From NCBI GenBank assembly GCA_016931915.1, contig JAFGDU010000062.1:1-64000 (forward strand): 64,000 nt of DNA, written 5' to 3'. The stretch comes from Actinomycetota bacterium. GTDB taxonomy: Bacteria > Actinomycetota > Geothermincolia > Geothermincolales > RBG-13-55-18. Numbering within the stretch: position 1 is the first letter of the stretch; each line of letters starts with the position of its first letter. Made by a program: the position numbers and the translations under genes. Below the pieces are notes generated by a model. That model was given only the letters and a program-made list of their open reading frames with translations, made no database searches and was not told where the DNA came from. Shown in pieces: positions 36,563-44,907 of the stretch.

Positions 36563-37015
36563 TTAGAACTGGTTGAAGAAACCCTTTTCGCGCAGCCAGC
36601 GCTTGTCCTCGGCGGAGACCTCCACATTATGGGGAGACAACAGGAAGACCTTTTCGGCAACGCGCTGTATCCCTCCGTCCAGCCCGTAGGTGAGGCCGCT
36701 GGAGAAGTCTATCAGCCTTTTCGCCAGCTCCGCATCTGCCTGCTGCAGGTTTATGATCACGGGTATGTCCGATTTGAATTTCTGTCCTATCTGCTCCGCG
36801 TCATTGAATGACTTCGGCTCCACCATATGCATGCGTACCTGTTTGCTGGGCACAGCCTGTATCGAGGTTACTTTTGCTTCCTCGCGCTGGGCTCGCCGCG
36901 AAGTCGCGGGTTCCGGCATATCGACACGGCCCTCTTCGTATTCCAGCATCTCCTCGAACTCGTCGTCCTCAACGAGCCCCAGGTATATAAGGGCTCTGCG
37001 AAAAAAACCAGCCAT
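36563..37015 (-). CDS. sepF: Cell division protein SepF
   Basis: 150 residues. Membrane anchor and assembly factor for FtsZ. The N-terminal membrane-binding helix is MAGFFRRALIYLGLVED; the C-terminal SepF fold includes VINLQQADAELAKRLIDFSS and GLTYGLDGGIQ. ATG 37015 follows GGGAGG at seven bases; an in-frame start five codons before is less likely. ftsZ itself is not in the window. Confidence 0.95.
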   Translation of the reverse strand: MAGFFRRALIYLGLVEDDEFEEMLEYEEGRVDMPEPATSRRAQREEAKVTSIQAVPSKQVRMHMVEPKSFNDAEQIGQKFKSDIPVIINLQQADAELAKRLIDFSSGLTYGLDGGIQRVAEKVFLLSPHNVEVSAEDKRWLREKGFFNQF

Positions 37016-37035
37016 GGCGATACCTCCCAACCGTT

Positions 37036-37713
37036 CTATGCTGCGAATATGGCCGTCCCGATACGTACCATATTTGCTCCTTCTTCCAACGCTACCTCGA
37101 AATCCTGCGTCATGCCCATGCTCAGGATATCAAGGTCCTGCACGGGATGATCCCGCACCAGTTTGTCCTCGAGCTCTCGCAAGCGTCTAAAGCAGGTCCT
37201 GGCCTCCTCCGGCGAGCCCAGGGGCGCTATAGTCATCAAGCCGCGTACCCTCACTCCAGGCAAATCAAGCGCCGCCGCGAGCGTGCGCTCAACCTCGCTT
37301 TCTTGCATGCCGTACTTGCTCTCCTCGCCGGAGACGTTGACCTGCAACAGGATATCCTGGACGACCTCCAACTCACCCGCCCTCGCGGCAACGGACTCCA
37401 GGAGGCGCCGGCTGTCCACGGAGTGGATAAGCGCGACCTTGCCTACAACCATATTAACCTTATTGCGCTGAAGATGGCCAATGAAATGCCACTCCAGGTC
37501 CGCCTCCAGACGTTCCATCTTAGCGCGAAACTCCTGCGCGCGATTCTCTCCGAAAACGTATTGACCGGCTCGTACAGCTTCCAGGATTGCCTCGGGGGAT
37601 CTCCCCTTACTGACCGCAACCAGTTTCACGTCCCCGATATCTCTCCCACAGCTGCCTGCCGCTTCCCCTATACGCTGCCAGACCGACTCCAGGTTTCCCG
37701 CTATGTTGCCCAA
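37036..37713 (-). CDS. YggS-family PLP homeostasis protein
   Basis: 225 residues, alanine-racemase-like TIM barrel binding PLP. KLVAVSKGRS supplies the PLP lysine near residue 36; FGENRAQEF, WHFIGHLQRNK and SMGMTQDFEVALEEG are diagnostic. The start is TTG 37713. Ends 20 bases before sepF. Works in vitamin B6 homeostasis; not an enzyme of a known step. Confidence 0.94.
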   Translation of the reverse strand: MGNIAGNLESVWQRIGEAAGSCGRDIGDVKLVAVSKGRSPEAILEAVRAGQYVFGENRAQEFRAKMERLEADLEWHFIGHLQRNKVNMVVGKVALIHSVDSRRLLESVAARAGELEVVQDILLQVNVSGEESKYGMQESEVERTLAAALDLPGVRVRGLMTIAPLGSPEEARTCFRRLRELEDKLVRDHPVQDLDILSMGMTQDFEVALEEGANMVRIGTAIFAA

Positions 37714-37740
37714 GAACTGCTTCCTTCCGATCCTGCGATG

Positions 37741-38400
37741 TCATTCCTCGAAGCTGACGGAGCTGACACCGTATATCTGATACAGGTTATCCATTACTTC
37801 GAGGACGTCTATTCTGGCGGCTATGTTTGCCTGCAGCAGGATAGAGCATTCCCTCGGCTCTTCCTTGCATTGATGGTATCTGAGCAGCTCGTAAGCTATG
37901 CCGTACTGGGCCAGAGTCGCCTCTACTTCCTCTACCAGGCCCGGTCTGGGACTGCTGCAGATGGTGAAGAACAGCTTACGGCTGCGGAACCTCGAGATGA
38001 CCTTTTTCTCAACCCAGGGCAGGGCGATGAGCACAGCGAGGATAATGCCCGTGCAGTAGAGGGAAGTTATATAATATCCCGCCCCGGCGGCCATTCCGAC
38101 GGCCGCCGTCGCCCACATGGTGGCCGCAGTGGTGATACCTACCACATGAGTGCCTCCGTAAACGACTATCACGCCGGCACCGAGAAAACCTATACCCACC
38201 ACTACCTGTGCAGCAACTCTTGCCGCGTCCGCGTCGGGAAAAGCTATAAGCGAAAGCGCCGTAAAGAGAGCCGCGCCCAGCGCCACCATGATATAGGTAC
38301 GGAAGCCGGCAGGCCGGTCTCCCCTCTCGCGCTCTATTCCGATCAATCCCCCACATGCGACGGCCATCAGCAGCCTCAGCACCAGGTCGGTCTCACTCAT
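37741..38400 (-). CDS. MgtC/SapB-family membrane protein
   Basis: 219 residues. Four to five membrane helices in the first 130 residues, with the motif LIGIERERGDRPAGFRT and the GIGFLGAG string typical of MgtC. A soluble ACT-like C-terminal domain follows. Related proteins affect magnesium adaptation and the F-ATPase. Lies between acyP and yggS, eight bases from acyP. Confidence 0.88.
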   Translation of the reverse strand: MSETDLVLRLLMAVACGGLIGIERERGDRPAGFRTYIMVALGAALFTALSLIAFPDADAARVAAQVVVGIGFLGAGVIVVYGGTHVVGITTAATMWATAAVGMAAGAGYYITSLYCTGIILAVLIALPWVEKKVISRFRSRKLFFTICSSPRPGLVEEVEATLAQYGIAYELLRYHQCKEEPRECSILLQANIAARIDVLEVMDNLYQIYGVSSVSFEE

Positions 38401-38408
38401 CTCTTACC

Positions 38409-38690
38409 TCAATACCCGTAAGCCACGGTGAAATCCGAGAACTCTCCCGTGGGCTCCTCCCAGTTCACCTCTACATCGCTGACCCGCGCTGACGGAGACC
38501 CCTCCCAACACCAGGCGATCATCTTCTCTACGGGCTCGCTTTCCCCTTCGAAAACCGCCTCGACGCGATTTCCCCTGATATTGCGTACCCATCCCGTTAT
38601 CCCGAGCATCCGGGCTTCATCAACGGTGTAGGAACGGTAATACACTCCCTGCACCCTGCCGGATACGAAAACATGTGCCCTTACCTTCAT
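38409..38690 (-). CDS. acyP: Acylphosphatase
   Basis: 93 residues. Hydrolyses acyl phosphates. The catalytic Arg is in GRVQGVYYR and the catalytic Asn in GWVRNIRGNRVEAV. ATG 38690 overlaps the pgeF stop as ATGA, so translation is coupled. Length is normal for the family. Confidence 0.93.
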   Translation of the reverse strand: MKVRAHVFVSGRVQGVYYRSYTVDEARMLGITGWVRNIRGNRVEAVFEGESEPVEKMIAWCWEGSPSARVSDVEVNWEEPTGEFSDFTVAYGY

Positions 38691-39526
38691 CCCGACCCGT
38701 TCTCACACTCCTCGTCAACCCTGTAGACGAAGGCGCCCTGCCTGCCCGTTACACCGTCCCTGCGGAAGGAAAAATACCTGCCCTCGCAGCACGTGCATCC
38801 ACCTACCCGGCTGATATTCCCATGCCTCACCCCCGCCTCGAGCAGGTTAATCAGGTTGGCCCGGAATAGATCGGGCCTGCGTCTGCCTTCTCCCGTAACC
38901 ACGTTGCTCTCTTCTCCATATTTTTCGACGAAAAGGCGGGCTCTGCCTTCATCGACTTCATAACAGCAAGGACCGATAGCCGGTCCCATAACCGCCTTGA
39001 TCTCTCCTGGATCCAAACCCGTTTCACGCTTTATCCCGTCAAGCGCAGAAGCTACGATGTTGCCTATGGTCCCCCTCCATCCCGCATGCAACATGGCCAC
39101 CACACCCGCTGATGGAAGCGCGAGCGCAATGGGGACGCAATCGGCGGTAAGCACAGAAAGCACGACTCCCTTCTCCGTGGTGAATACGCCGTCGGTCTCC
39201 GCTATAACCGCATCAAGCCCGTTTTCGCTGCCCTTCAGATCACCCAAAGTGGTTCTTGCTACTCTCACGCCGTGCACTTGCTGCAGATATATAAAACGTT
39301 CAGCCGCAACGCACATCTTTGCGGCAACCCGCATACGATTATCGAAGACGTTGCGTGGCTCATCGCCGGTATGGTAAGCCAGGTTCAGTGAATCGTAGGG
39401 GGGTGAGCTGACGCCGCCACGGCGGTCCGTAAATACGAGCCGTATTTTATCGCCCAGCAGTCCGCCTGCGTCTATCCAGCCGGCTCCCCGCACCGGGCTG
39501 GTCTCGGAGTGATCATTCGCTGTCAC
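38687..39526 (-). CDS. pgeF: YfiH/PgeF-family multicopper-like purine nucleoside phosphorylase
   Basis: 279 residues. The zinc-binding residues lie in YLQQVHG, LTADCVPI and HAGWRGTIGN, with GPAIGPCCYEV downstream. Older names call it laccase-domain or polyphenol oxidase; characterised members act on nucleosides or edit peptidoglycan. The start is GTG 39526, just after AGGAGG and inside the end of corC (14-base overlap). In Streptomyces it is next to ftsZ; here it is two genes away from yggS with no ftsZ. Confidence 0.92.
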   Translation of the reverse strand: MTANDHSETSPVRGAGWIDAGGLLGDKIRLVFTDRRGGVSSPPYDSLNLAYHTGDEPRNVFDNRMRVAAKMCVAAERFIYLQQVHGVRVARTTLGDLKGSENGLDAVIAETDGVFTTEKGVVLSVLTADCVPIALALPSAGVVAMLHAGWRGTIGNIVASALDGIKRETGLDPGEIKAVMGPAIGPCCYEVDEGRARLFVEKYGEESNVVTGEGRRRPDLFRANLINLLEAGVRHGNISRVGGCTCCEGRYFSFRRDGVTGRQGAFVYRVDEECENGSG

Positions 39527-40841
39527 ATTCCTCCTGCTCCAAGACCTCCAGCAGGACCTTGTAGATGCGCCTTCCTACCACCTTTTGGGCTGTCAGGCGC
39601 AGCCCCTCGAACTCAACCGCTTCACCCTGTTTGGGTATCTTCCCCATGAGGTTATACATGAGGCCCCCCAGTGTATCCCACTCGTGTGCGGGCAGGTTCG
39701 TACACAGCAGTTCGTTGAGATCGTCAATGGAGATGCGTGCATCAAAGGTATACCTGCCGTTGCCGAGGCTCTCGTAAAGCTCCATGGCGCTGTCATATTC
39801 GTCGAAGATCTCGCCAACGATCTCCTCCAGCATATCCTCGATGGTCACCAATCCCGCTGTGCCACCATACTCGTCCAGCACGATCGCCATGTGTATAGTA
39901 AGGGTGCGCAGTTCCGTCAGGAGCTCGCTAACACGCTTGGTCTCGGGGACGAAGTATGCCTCGCGCAGGAAGTCTCGCGGTCTGACGTCGCTCTCACCAC
40001 GCTTTAGATAAGGAAGCAGGTCCTTGGCATATAGTACGCCCACGATGTGGTCGAAGTCTTTCTTGAACACGGGGATGCGGGAGAATCCCGAACTCAGGAT
40101 GATCTCCAGCGCTTCCTCCAGGTTGGATTCCTCGTCCAGCATGATCATATCCGTTCTCGGGATCATTACCTCCCTTACCAGGGTATCCCCGAATTCGAAG
40201 ATAGAGTGGATCAGCTTTTTTTCCTCCTCCTCGATGACGTCCTGCTCTTCGGCCGCCGAGACCAGCGCCTTGATATCTCCTTCCGTCACGAAGGGACCCT
40301 CCTTTATGGTTTTACCTCCGAAGATACGTATGACGCCGTTGGAAATGAGGATCAGCACTCTTACCAGGGGATAGAAGATGACGGACAGGAGATTGACAAC
40401 GGGCGCCACGAGCATTGCCACCCGTTCAGGATGGTTGGTGGCGTAGGTCTTCGGTGCCATCTCCGAGAAGATGAAGATAAGGAAGGTCATAACGCCGGTT
40501 GCGATGGCAGCTGCAACGGGAAGGCCGATGTTCAGTGCCAGGCCCGTTGCTATTGCCGACGCTCCCACCTGCACCAGAAGGGTCAACATGAGGATGGTCG
40601 AAAGGAAGCGGTTGGGGTGCCCCAGGAGCTTGTCCAGTTTCTCCGCCCGGCGGTTCCCCTCCTCTTTGAGAGAGCGCACTCGGAAGCGGTTCACGCTCAC
40701 CAGGGATATCTCCGCCATGGAGAGAAAAGCGGCTCCTACCAGGAGCAGGGCGAGGACGATAAGACGCCAGGCCAGTTCTCCTCCCGTAACCCCACTCGCG
40801 GCGTCCGCAGTCTCTGCCGCATAAAGCACGAGCATCATCAT
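39513..40841 (-). CDS. CorC/HlyC-family CBS-domain membrane protein
   Basis: 442 residues. A DUF21 (CNNM-type) membrane domain with about four helices covers the first 190 residues, with SEMAPKTYATNHPERVA. Two CBS domains follow (about 210-335; VMIPRTDMIMLDE, IVLDEYGGTAGLVTIEDMLE) and a CorC_HlyC C-terminal domain. Related proteins move Mg or Co ions. ATG 40841 overlaps the ybeY stop. Naming as hemolysin is historical. Confidence 0.93.
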   Translation of the reverse strand: MMMLVLYAAETADAASGVTGGELAWRLIVLALLLVGAAFLSMAEISLVSVNRFRVRSLKEEGNRRAEKLDKLLGHPNRFLSTILMLTLLVQVGASAIATGLALNIGLPVAAAIATGVMTFLIFIFSEMAPKTYATNHPERVAMLVAPVVNLLSVIFYPLVRVLILISNGVIRIFGGKTIKEGPFVTEGDIKALVSAAEEQDVIEEEEKKLIHSIFEFGDTLVREVMIPRTDMIMLDEESNLEEALEIILSSGFSRIPVFKKDFDHIVGVLYAKDLLPYLKRGESDVRPRDFLREAYFVPETKRVSELLTELRTLTIHMAIVLDEYGGTAGLVTIEDMLEEIVGEIFDEYDSAMELYESLGNGRYTFDARISIDDLNELLCTNLPAHEWDTLGGLMYNLMGKIPKQGEAVEFEGLRLTAQKVVGRRIYKVLLEVLEQEECDSE

Positions 40842-41272
40842 CGCGTTTCCTCTTCCGCTACGCCGAGGATCTCCCTCTGCCTGCGGTCCATGGCAAGAGC
40901 GCCCTCCTCGTCGTCGTCCTCGTAGCCTAACAGGTGAAGTATGCCGTGGACGGCCACGTATTCCAACTCCTTTCCCTCATCGACGCCGTATTCTTCTCTA
41001 CGCTCCGCAATGTATTCAGGGCAGATGATCACGTCGCCGAGGAGAAACCGGCCTTCGCTCTCCTCCTGCATGGGAAATGCCAGAACGTCGGTGGGCCCCT
41101 CCCTGCCGAGATAGCGGTGGTTTATATCTCCTATCTCCTGCGGGGAAATAAGCGATATGGAGAGCAGCGCATCTCTCCTCACGCCCTCCGCCTTCATCAC
41201 CCTTAGTCCCGCCCTCTTCAGCGCCCTGGTGTGGATACGGAACGCCGTATTCGTGTTCACGGCAACCCTCAA
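40838..41272 (-). CDS. ybeY: Endoribonuclease YbeY with an altered third metal ligand
   Basis: 144 residues. rRNA maturation and ribosome quality control. The catalytic zinc motif usually reads HGxLHLxGYDH; here it is HGILHLLGYEDDD, so the third His is replaced by Asp. The other hallmark SISLISPQEIGDINHRYLGR is intact. TTG 41272 overlaps the upstream gene's stop, with AAAGGAGG about ten bases before. Placed between phoH/HD and corC as usual. Confidence 0.92.
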   Translation of the reverse strand: MRVAVNTNTAFRIHTRALKRAGLRVMKAEGVRRDALLSISLISPQEIGDINHRYLGREGPTDVLAFPMQEESEGRFLLGDVIICPEYIAERREEYGVDEGKELEYVAVHGILHLLGYEDDDEEGALAMDRRQREILGVAEEETR

Positions 41273-43374
41273 GATATGCCTTCCTCCTTTACCAGGGCCG
41301 GGTATTCCACCCGCTCATGATACATACTGGAAAGGATGCGTACGAAAGCCCTGGTGATCTTCTCCAGATCTCCCAGGGTGAGGTTTGATTCATTCAATTG
41401 CCCGTCCTGCAGCCTCTCATCGATGAGCGTGCGTGTCAGCTGTTCAAGTTTCACCGGCGTCGGCTTCTCTACAGCCTTGGCGGCAGCCTCGATGGCGTCC
41501 GCGAGCATGACTATCGCTGCTTCTTTGCTCTGTGGCTTTTCGCCGGGGTAGCGGAAGCGGCTTTCGGGAACCGCCTCAGGTCCGCTTCCTTCCTCGAGGG
41601 CGCGGGCATAGAAAAAACGCACCAGGGAGGTGCCGTGATGCTGTTGGATTATCGCCGTTATCTCTTGCGGCAGGTGGTATTCACGTGCCAACTCCACGCC
41701 CTCTCTCACGTGGGCCGTTATGACCAGTGCGCTGAGATTCGGCTTGAGTTTATCGTGGCTGCTCAGCCCCTGGGGCTGATTTTCGACGAAGAAGCCAGAC
41801 CTCTTTATCTTGCCGATATCGTGATAATAAGAGCCGACCCTGGCGAGTAGAGCGTCCGCACCGATCTCCAATGCAGCCGCATTGGCCAGGTTTCCCACGA
41901 TAACGCTGTGGCTATAGGTGCCCGGTGCCTTGGAGATCAGTTCTTTCATGAGCGGTTGATCCGGGGAGGCGAGCTCGTGGAGATGCATGGGGGTTGTTAT
42001 GCCGGAGATCCTTTCCAGTACCGGCAGGGAGCCGAGGGTGACCGTGGAGCAGATGGCACCATTTCCCAGGCCCAGCAGTCCCGCGAAGAGTATGAACCTC
42101 AGGTCTTTTATAAGGCTTGCGGTGATCATGGACACGACGGCTATGATCAGAGAGACCTCGGCGGCCGTTCGCATCAGGCTCTGCCGGTTTCTTACTTCCG
42201 TCACCAGAAGTGCACCTGCGAGACCTCCTATCAGTGCCGCTATGGTGAGGTAGATATTCCCTTTTACGAAAAGCCCCGTTAGTATCCCTCCCATCATCAC
42301 CATGAACAGTGCCACCAGGCGGTCGAGGAGTACGGCCATGGTTATTCCCACCAGCGCAAGCGGGATAAGGTAGCCCCATAGGGGGTTTTCATCGATGAAG
42401 ATCGCGCACAGCCGGCATGCAATGCAGAAAATCAGAAAAACCAGGCAGATCATGGCCACCGCTCTCCAGTTGCCCGCTATATCCGGCCGGAAACGCCTGA
42501 AGAAGAGCAGTGACAGTGCATACAGTGCAAGCACTAAGAGGCTGATGCCCATTACCTGCTGGTAATTGCCGACGGGCGAAAGCGCTCCCGCCTCGCTTAG
42601 CGATGCCAGCGTCAACTCGGTTATTATCTCGCCTTTATCTACTATCTTCTGGCCAACGCTGTAGTTGATCGTCACCGGCTCAATTGCCTCCAGGGCCGTC
42701 TCGATATCCAGGTTTATGGTAGCGGATGAGTACGGGGTGTTCACCACGAGGAATGCCGCAGCCAGTTCGCTGGCCGCGCGCCGCTTGTCGCTGTCAAGGA
42801 GCATGCTCTCCGCCCGCTCCCGTACCTCGTCCTTCTTCTCCTCGAGGTTATCGTTGGCAATGGGCTCCGACATGGCAACGTTAAGGAGATCTATCGCCGT
42901 TGCGTAGATCAACGATGATTCCTCCTCCGTCGCCGTCAGTACGGTCTCCAGCGCTCCGAAGCTCACCTCTATATCCTCGCGGGTAGCGTAAAGCGCTGCT
43001 ACCTTGCCTGCAGCGCTGAGATCCCTTTCCGCAATGGCATGGGCATCGTCGAAGAAGTCCGCCAGGCTGGCGGCGGCGCCGGCCAGTGCGCTGTCGTCTA
43101 TGAAGAGGTCCTGTTTTCTCTTGCGCTCGAGATCTTTTGCCCACTGCGTCGATTCCTCGTCTACGACGCTGAAGTCGCGCGACGATATGACCGTCTCGGT
43201 GCTCGGCTTGCCCACGTCGAAACGCGCCACCCTGGGTACGTATTCGAAAACAAGCAGGACCAGGATGCACACGAGGAGCGCGAGAGACAGCAGGAAGGCC
43301 TTGGTCATCCCGCTTGCGGGGATAAACGCCCTGTACCAGGGTTTATTACCTTTTGAGCCTTCTTTTTCTTCCAT
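41269..43374 (-). CDS. 7TMR-HD family membrane phosphodiesterase (PgpH-like)
   Basis: 701 residues. One N-terminal membrane helix, an extracellular 7TMR-HDED domain (about residues 50-265), seven membrane helices (about 275-465), then a cytoplasmic HD domain. HD residues include TYSHSVIVGNLA and SYYHDIGKIKR, and a second QQHHGTS. PgpH-type proteins hydrolyse cyclic-di-AMP. ATG 43374 has no ribosome binding site, and a consensus -10 (TATAAT, 43396-43391) is just 17 bases upstream, so a near-leaderless mRNA is possible. Confidence 0.92.
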   Translation of the reverse strand: MEEKEGSKGNKPWYRAFIPASGMTKAFLLSLALLVCILVLLVFEYVPRVARFDVGKPSTETVISSRDFSVVDEESTQWAKDLERKRKQDLFIDDSALAGAAASLADFFDDAHAIAERDLSAAGKVAALYATREDIEVSFGALETVLTATEEESSLIYATAIDLLNVAMSEPIANDNLEEKKDEVRERAESMLLDSDKRRAASELAAAFLVVNTPYSSATINLDIETALEAIEPVTINYSVGQKIVDKGEIITELTLASLSEAGALSPVGNYQQVMGISLLVLALYALSLLFFRRFRPDIAGNWRAVAMICLVFLIFCIACRLCAIFIDENPLWGYLIPLALVGITMAVLLDRLVALFMVMMGGILTGLFVKGNIYLTIAALIGGLAGALLVTEVRNRQSLMRTAAEVSLIIAVVSMITASLIKDLRFILFAGLLGLGNGAICSTVTLGSLPVLERISGITTPMHLHELASPDQPLMKELISKAPGTYSHSVIVGNLANAAALEIGADALLARVGSYYHDIGKIKRSGFFVENQPQGLSSHDKLKPNLSALVITAHVREGVELAREYHLPQEITAIIQQHHGTSLVRFFYARALEEGSGPEAVPESRFRYPGEKPQSKEAAIVMLADAIEAAAKAVEKPTPVKLEQLTRTLIDERLQDGQLNESNLTLGDLEKITRAFVRILSSMYHERVEYPALVKEEGIS

Positions 43375-43475
43375 ATCTTATATCGTTTTCATTATACAAC
43401 AACGTTTTAAGCCAGGACGTCGCCGCCGGCCACAAAGGTCGTGTGCGGTTCCCTACCTTGCCCTGCCATGTCGCG

Positions 43476-44402
43476 TCACTCTTTTCTGCCGCCGGCTTCA
43501 TCGTAACGGCTGTATGCACGCACGATCTCCTGTACGATCTTGTGCCTGACCACATCACGTTCGTCCAAGTATACGAAGTCTATGCCTACTATGCCGGCAA
43601 GGATCTCCCTGACAACGTTCATGCCGGAACGCTGCCCACCCGGCAGGTCTATCTGGGTGATATCGCCCGTTACCACCGCCTTGGACCCGAAGCCAAGACG
43701 AGTCAGGAACATCTTCATCTGCTCAGGAGAGGTGTTCTGTGCCTCATCCAGCACGATAAAAGAATCGTTAAGCGTACGGCCGCGCATGAACGCCAGGGGT
43801 GCTACCTCGATTATCCCCTGCTCCATATATCTCTGAAATTTCTCTACCTCGAGCATTTCGTACAGGCAATCATATAGAGGCCTCAGGTATGGATCGACTT
43901 TCTGATACAGGTCTCCGGGCAGGAATCCCAGCTTCTCTCCGGCTTCGACGGCGGGGCGGGTAAGGATGATCCTTCCCACCTCCTTGGCAAGGAGGGCTTT
44001 TACCGCCAGGGCCATGGCAAGATAGGTTTTACCGGTTCCCGCCGGTCCGATGGAGAATACTATGGTGTTGGCGCGAATTGCCTCCACGTAGCGCTTCTGG
44101 TTCGGTGTCTTCGGCCGTATTACCTTGCCCCGGCGGGAGATGATGATATCCGTAAAGACCTCCGTGGGATTCAACTCCCCTTCTTCCATGAGCATCTCTA
44201 TCGCCCTCTCCACGCTCTCAGGCGTCAGCGCCATGCCCGAATCAATCAGCTCCAGCAGTTCCTCGAAGAGCTTGCCTATTATCTGCAGCTCTTCGGCGTC
44301 GCCATGTATGGTGATCTCGTTTCCTCTCACCAGGAAGCTGCTCTTGAAGGCTTTTTCGACCACCTTCAACAACTCGTCCCGGTCTCCCAGCAGGCTTACC
44401 AT
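43476..44402 (-). CDS. phoH: PhoH-like ATPase
   Basis: 308 residues. Walker A is GPAGTGKTYLAMA, Walker B FIVLDEAQNTSPEQM, and TRPAVEAGEKLGFLPG is characteristic. An RNA helicase or nucleotide-dependent role beside ybeY is usual. ATG 44402 is the only canonical in-frame start and has no ribosome binding site. An in-frame, family-like stretch (KELKILVPGSKS) lies before it, so the true start may be a rare codon upstream. The HIT gene ends about 100 bases upstream. Confidence 0.92.
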   Translation of the reverse strand: MVSLLGDRDELLKVVEKAFKSSFLVRGNEITIHGDAEELQIIGKLFEELLELIDSGMALTPESVERAIEMLMEEGELNPTEVFTDIIISRRGKVIRPKTPNQKRYVEAIRANTIVFSIGPAGTGKTYLAMALAVKALLAKEVGRIILTRPAVEAGEKLGFLPGDLYQKVDPYLRPLYDCLYEMLEVEKFQRYMEQGIIEVAPLAFMRGRTLNDSFIVLDEAQNTSPEQMKMFLTRLGFGSKAVVTGDITQIDLPGGQRSGMNVVREILAGIVGIDFVYLDERDVVRHKIVQEIVRAYSRYDEAGGRKE

Positions 44403-44503
44403 CGACTTGCTGCCAGGGACCAGTATCTTAAGCTCTTTTTCCCTCGTATCCTCCAGCTTTCCTCACCCCTCGCGTTTATGATCGCCAGGGTACCGATTAC
44501 CGC

Positions 44504-44848
44504 TCAACCGGGCGGCCAGTGCATCCTTCTTCCTCCCAGAACATGGAAGTGCAGGTGGAGGACGATCTGCTCCGCCGCTCTTCCAACATTGGTCAGGATA
44601 CGCATGCCGCTTGCAGCTATATCTTCTTTTTCGGCAACCGTCTTGATGACCTCGAATATCCTCGAGAGAAGACCGGCATCTCCAGGGCTCAGATCGAGGG
44701 CGGATACGATGTGCTTCCTGGGGACCACCAGAAAGTGCACGGGTGCCTGTGGGTTTATATCCCTGAAAGCTATCACCTCTTCATCCGCATAGAGGATCTC
44801 AGATTCCATCTCACCCCGCGCTATCTTGCAGAAAATGCATTCGTCCAT
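44504..44848 (-). CDS. HIT-family nucleotide hydrolase/transferase
   Basis: 114 residues. The histidine triad is HLHFHVLGG near the C-terminus; CIFCKIARGE at the N-terminus provides two Cys, with His partners, of the family zinc site. ATG 44848 follows AGGAGG at seven bases. Close to HinT-type purine phosphoramidases. It stands between mtaB and phoH, as in other actinobacteria. Confidence 0.93.
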   Translation of the reverse strand: MDECIFCKIARGEMESEILYADEEVIAFRDINPQAPVHFLVVPRKHIVSALDLSPGDAGLLSRIFEVIKTVAEKEDIAASGMRILTNVGRAAEQIVLHLHFHVLGGRRMHWPPG

Positions 44849-44907
44849 GGACTTCCTCCTAAACCCCTTTCCGGCAACATTGCAAACTGCCGTGCATATC
44901 AGCCTCT

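Noticed and set aside
37147-38421. 424-codon open frame on the plus strand
   Set aside because: Lies antisense to yggS and the MgtC gene, both firmly identified; no motifs.
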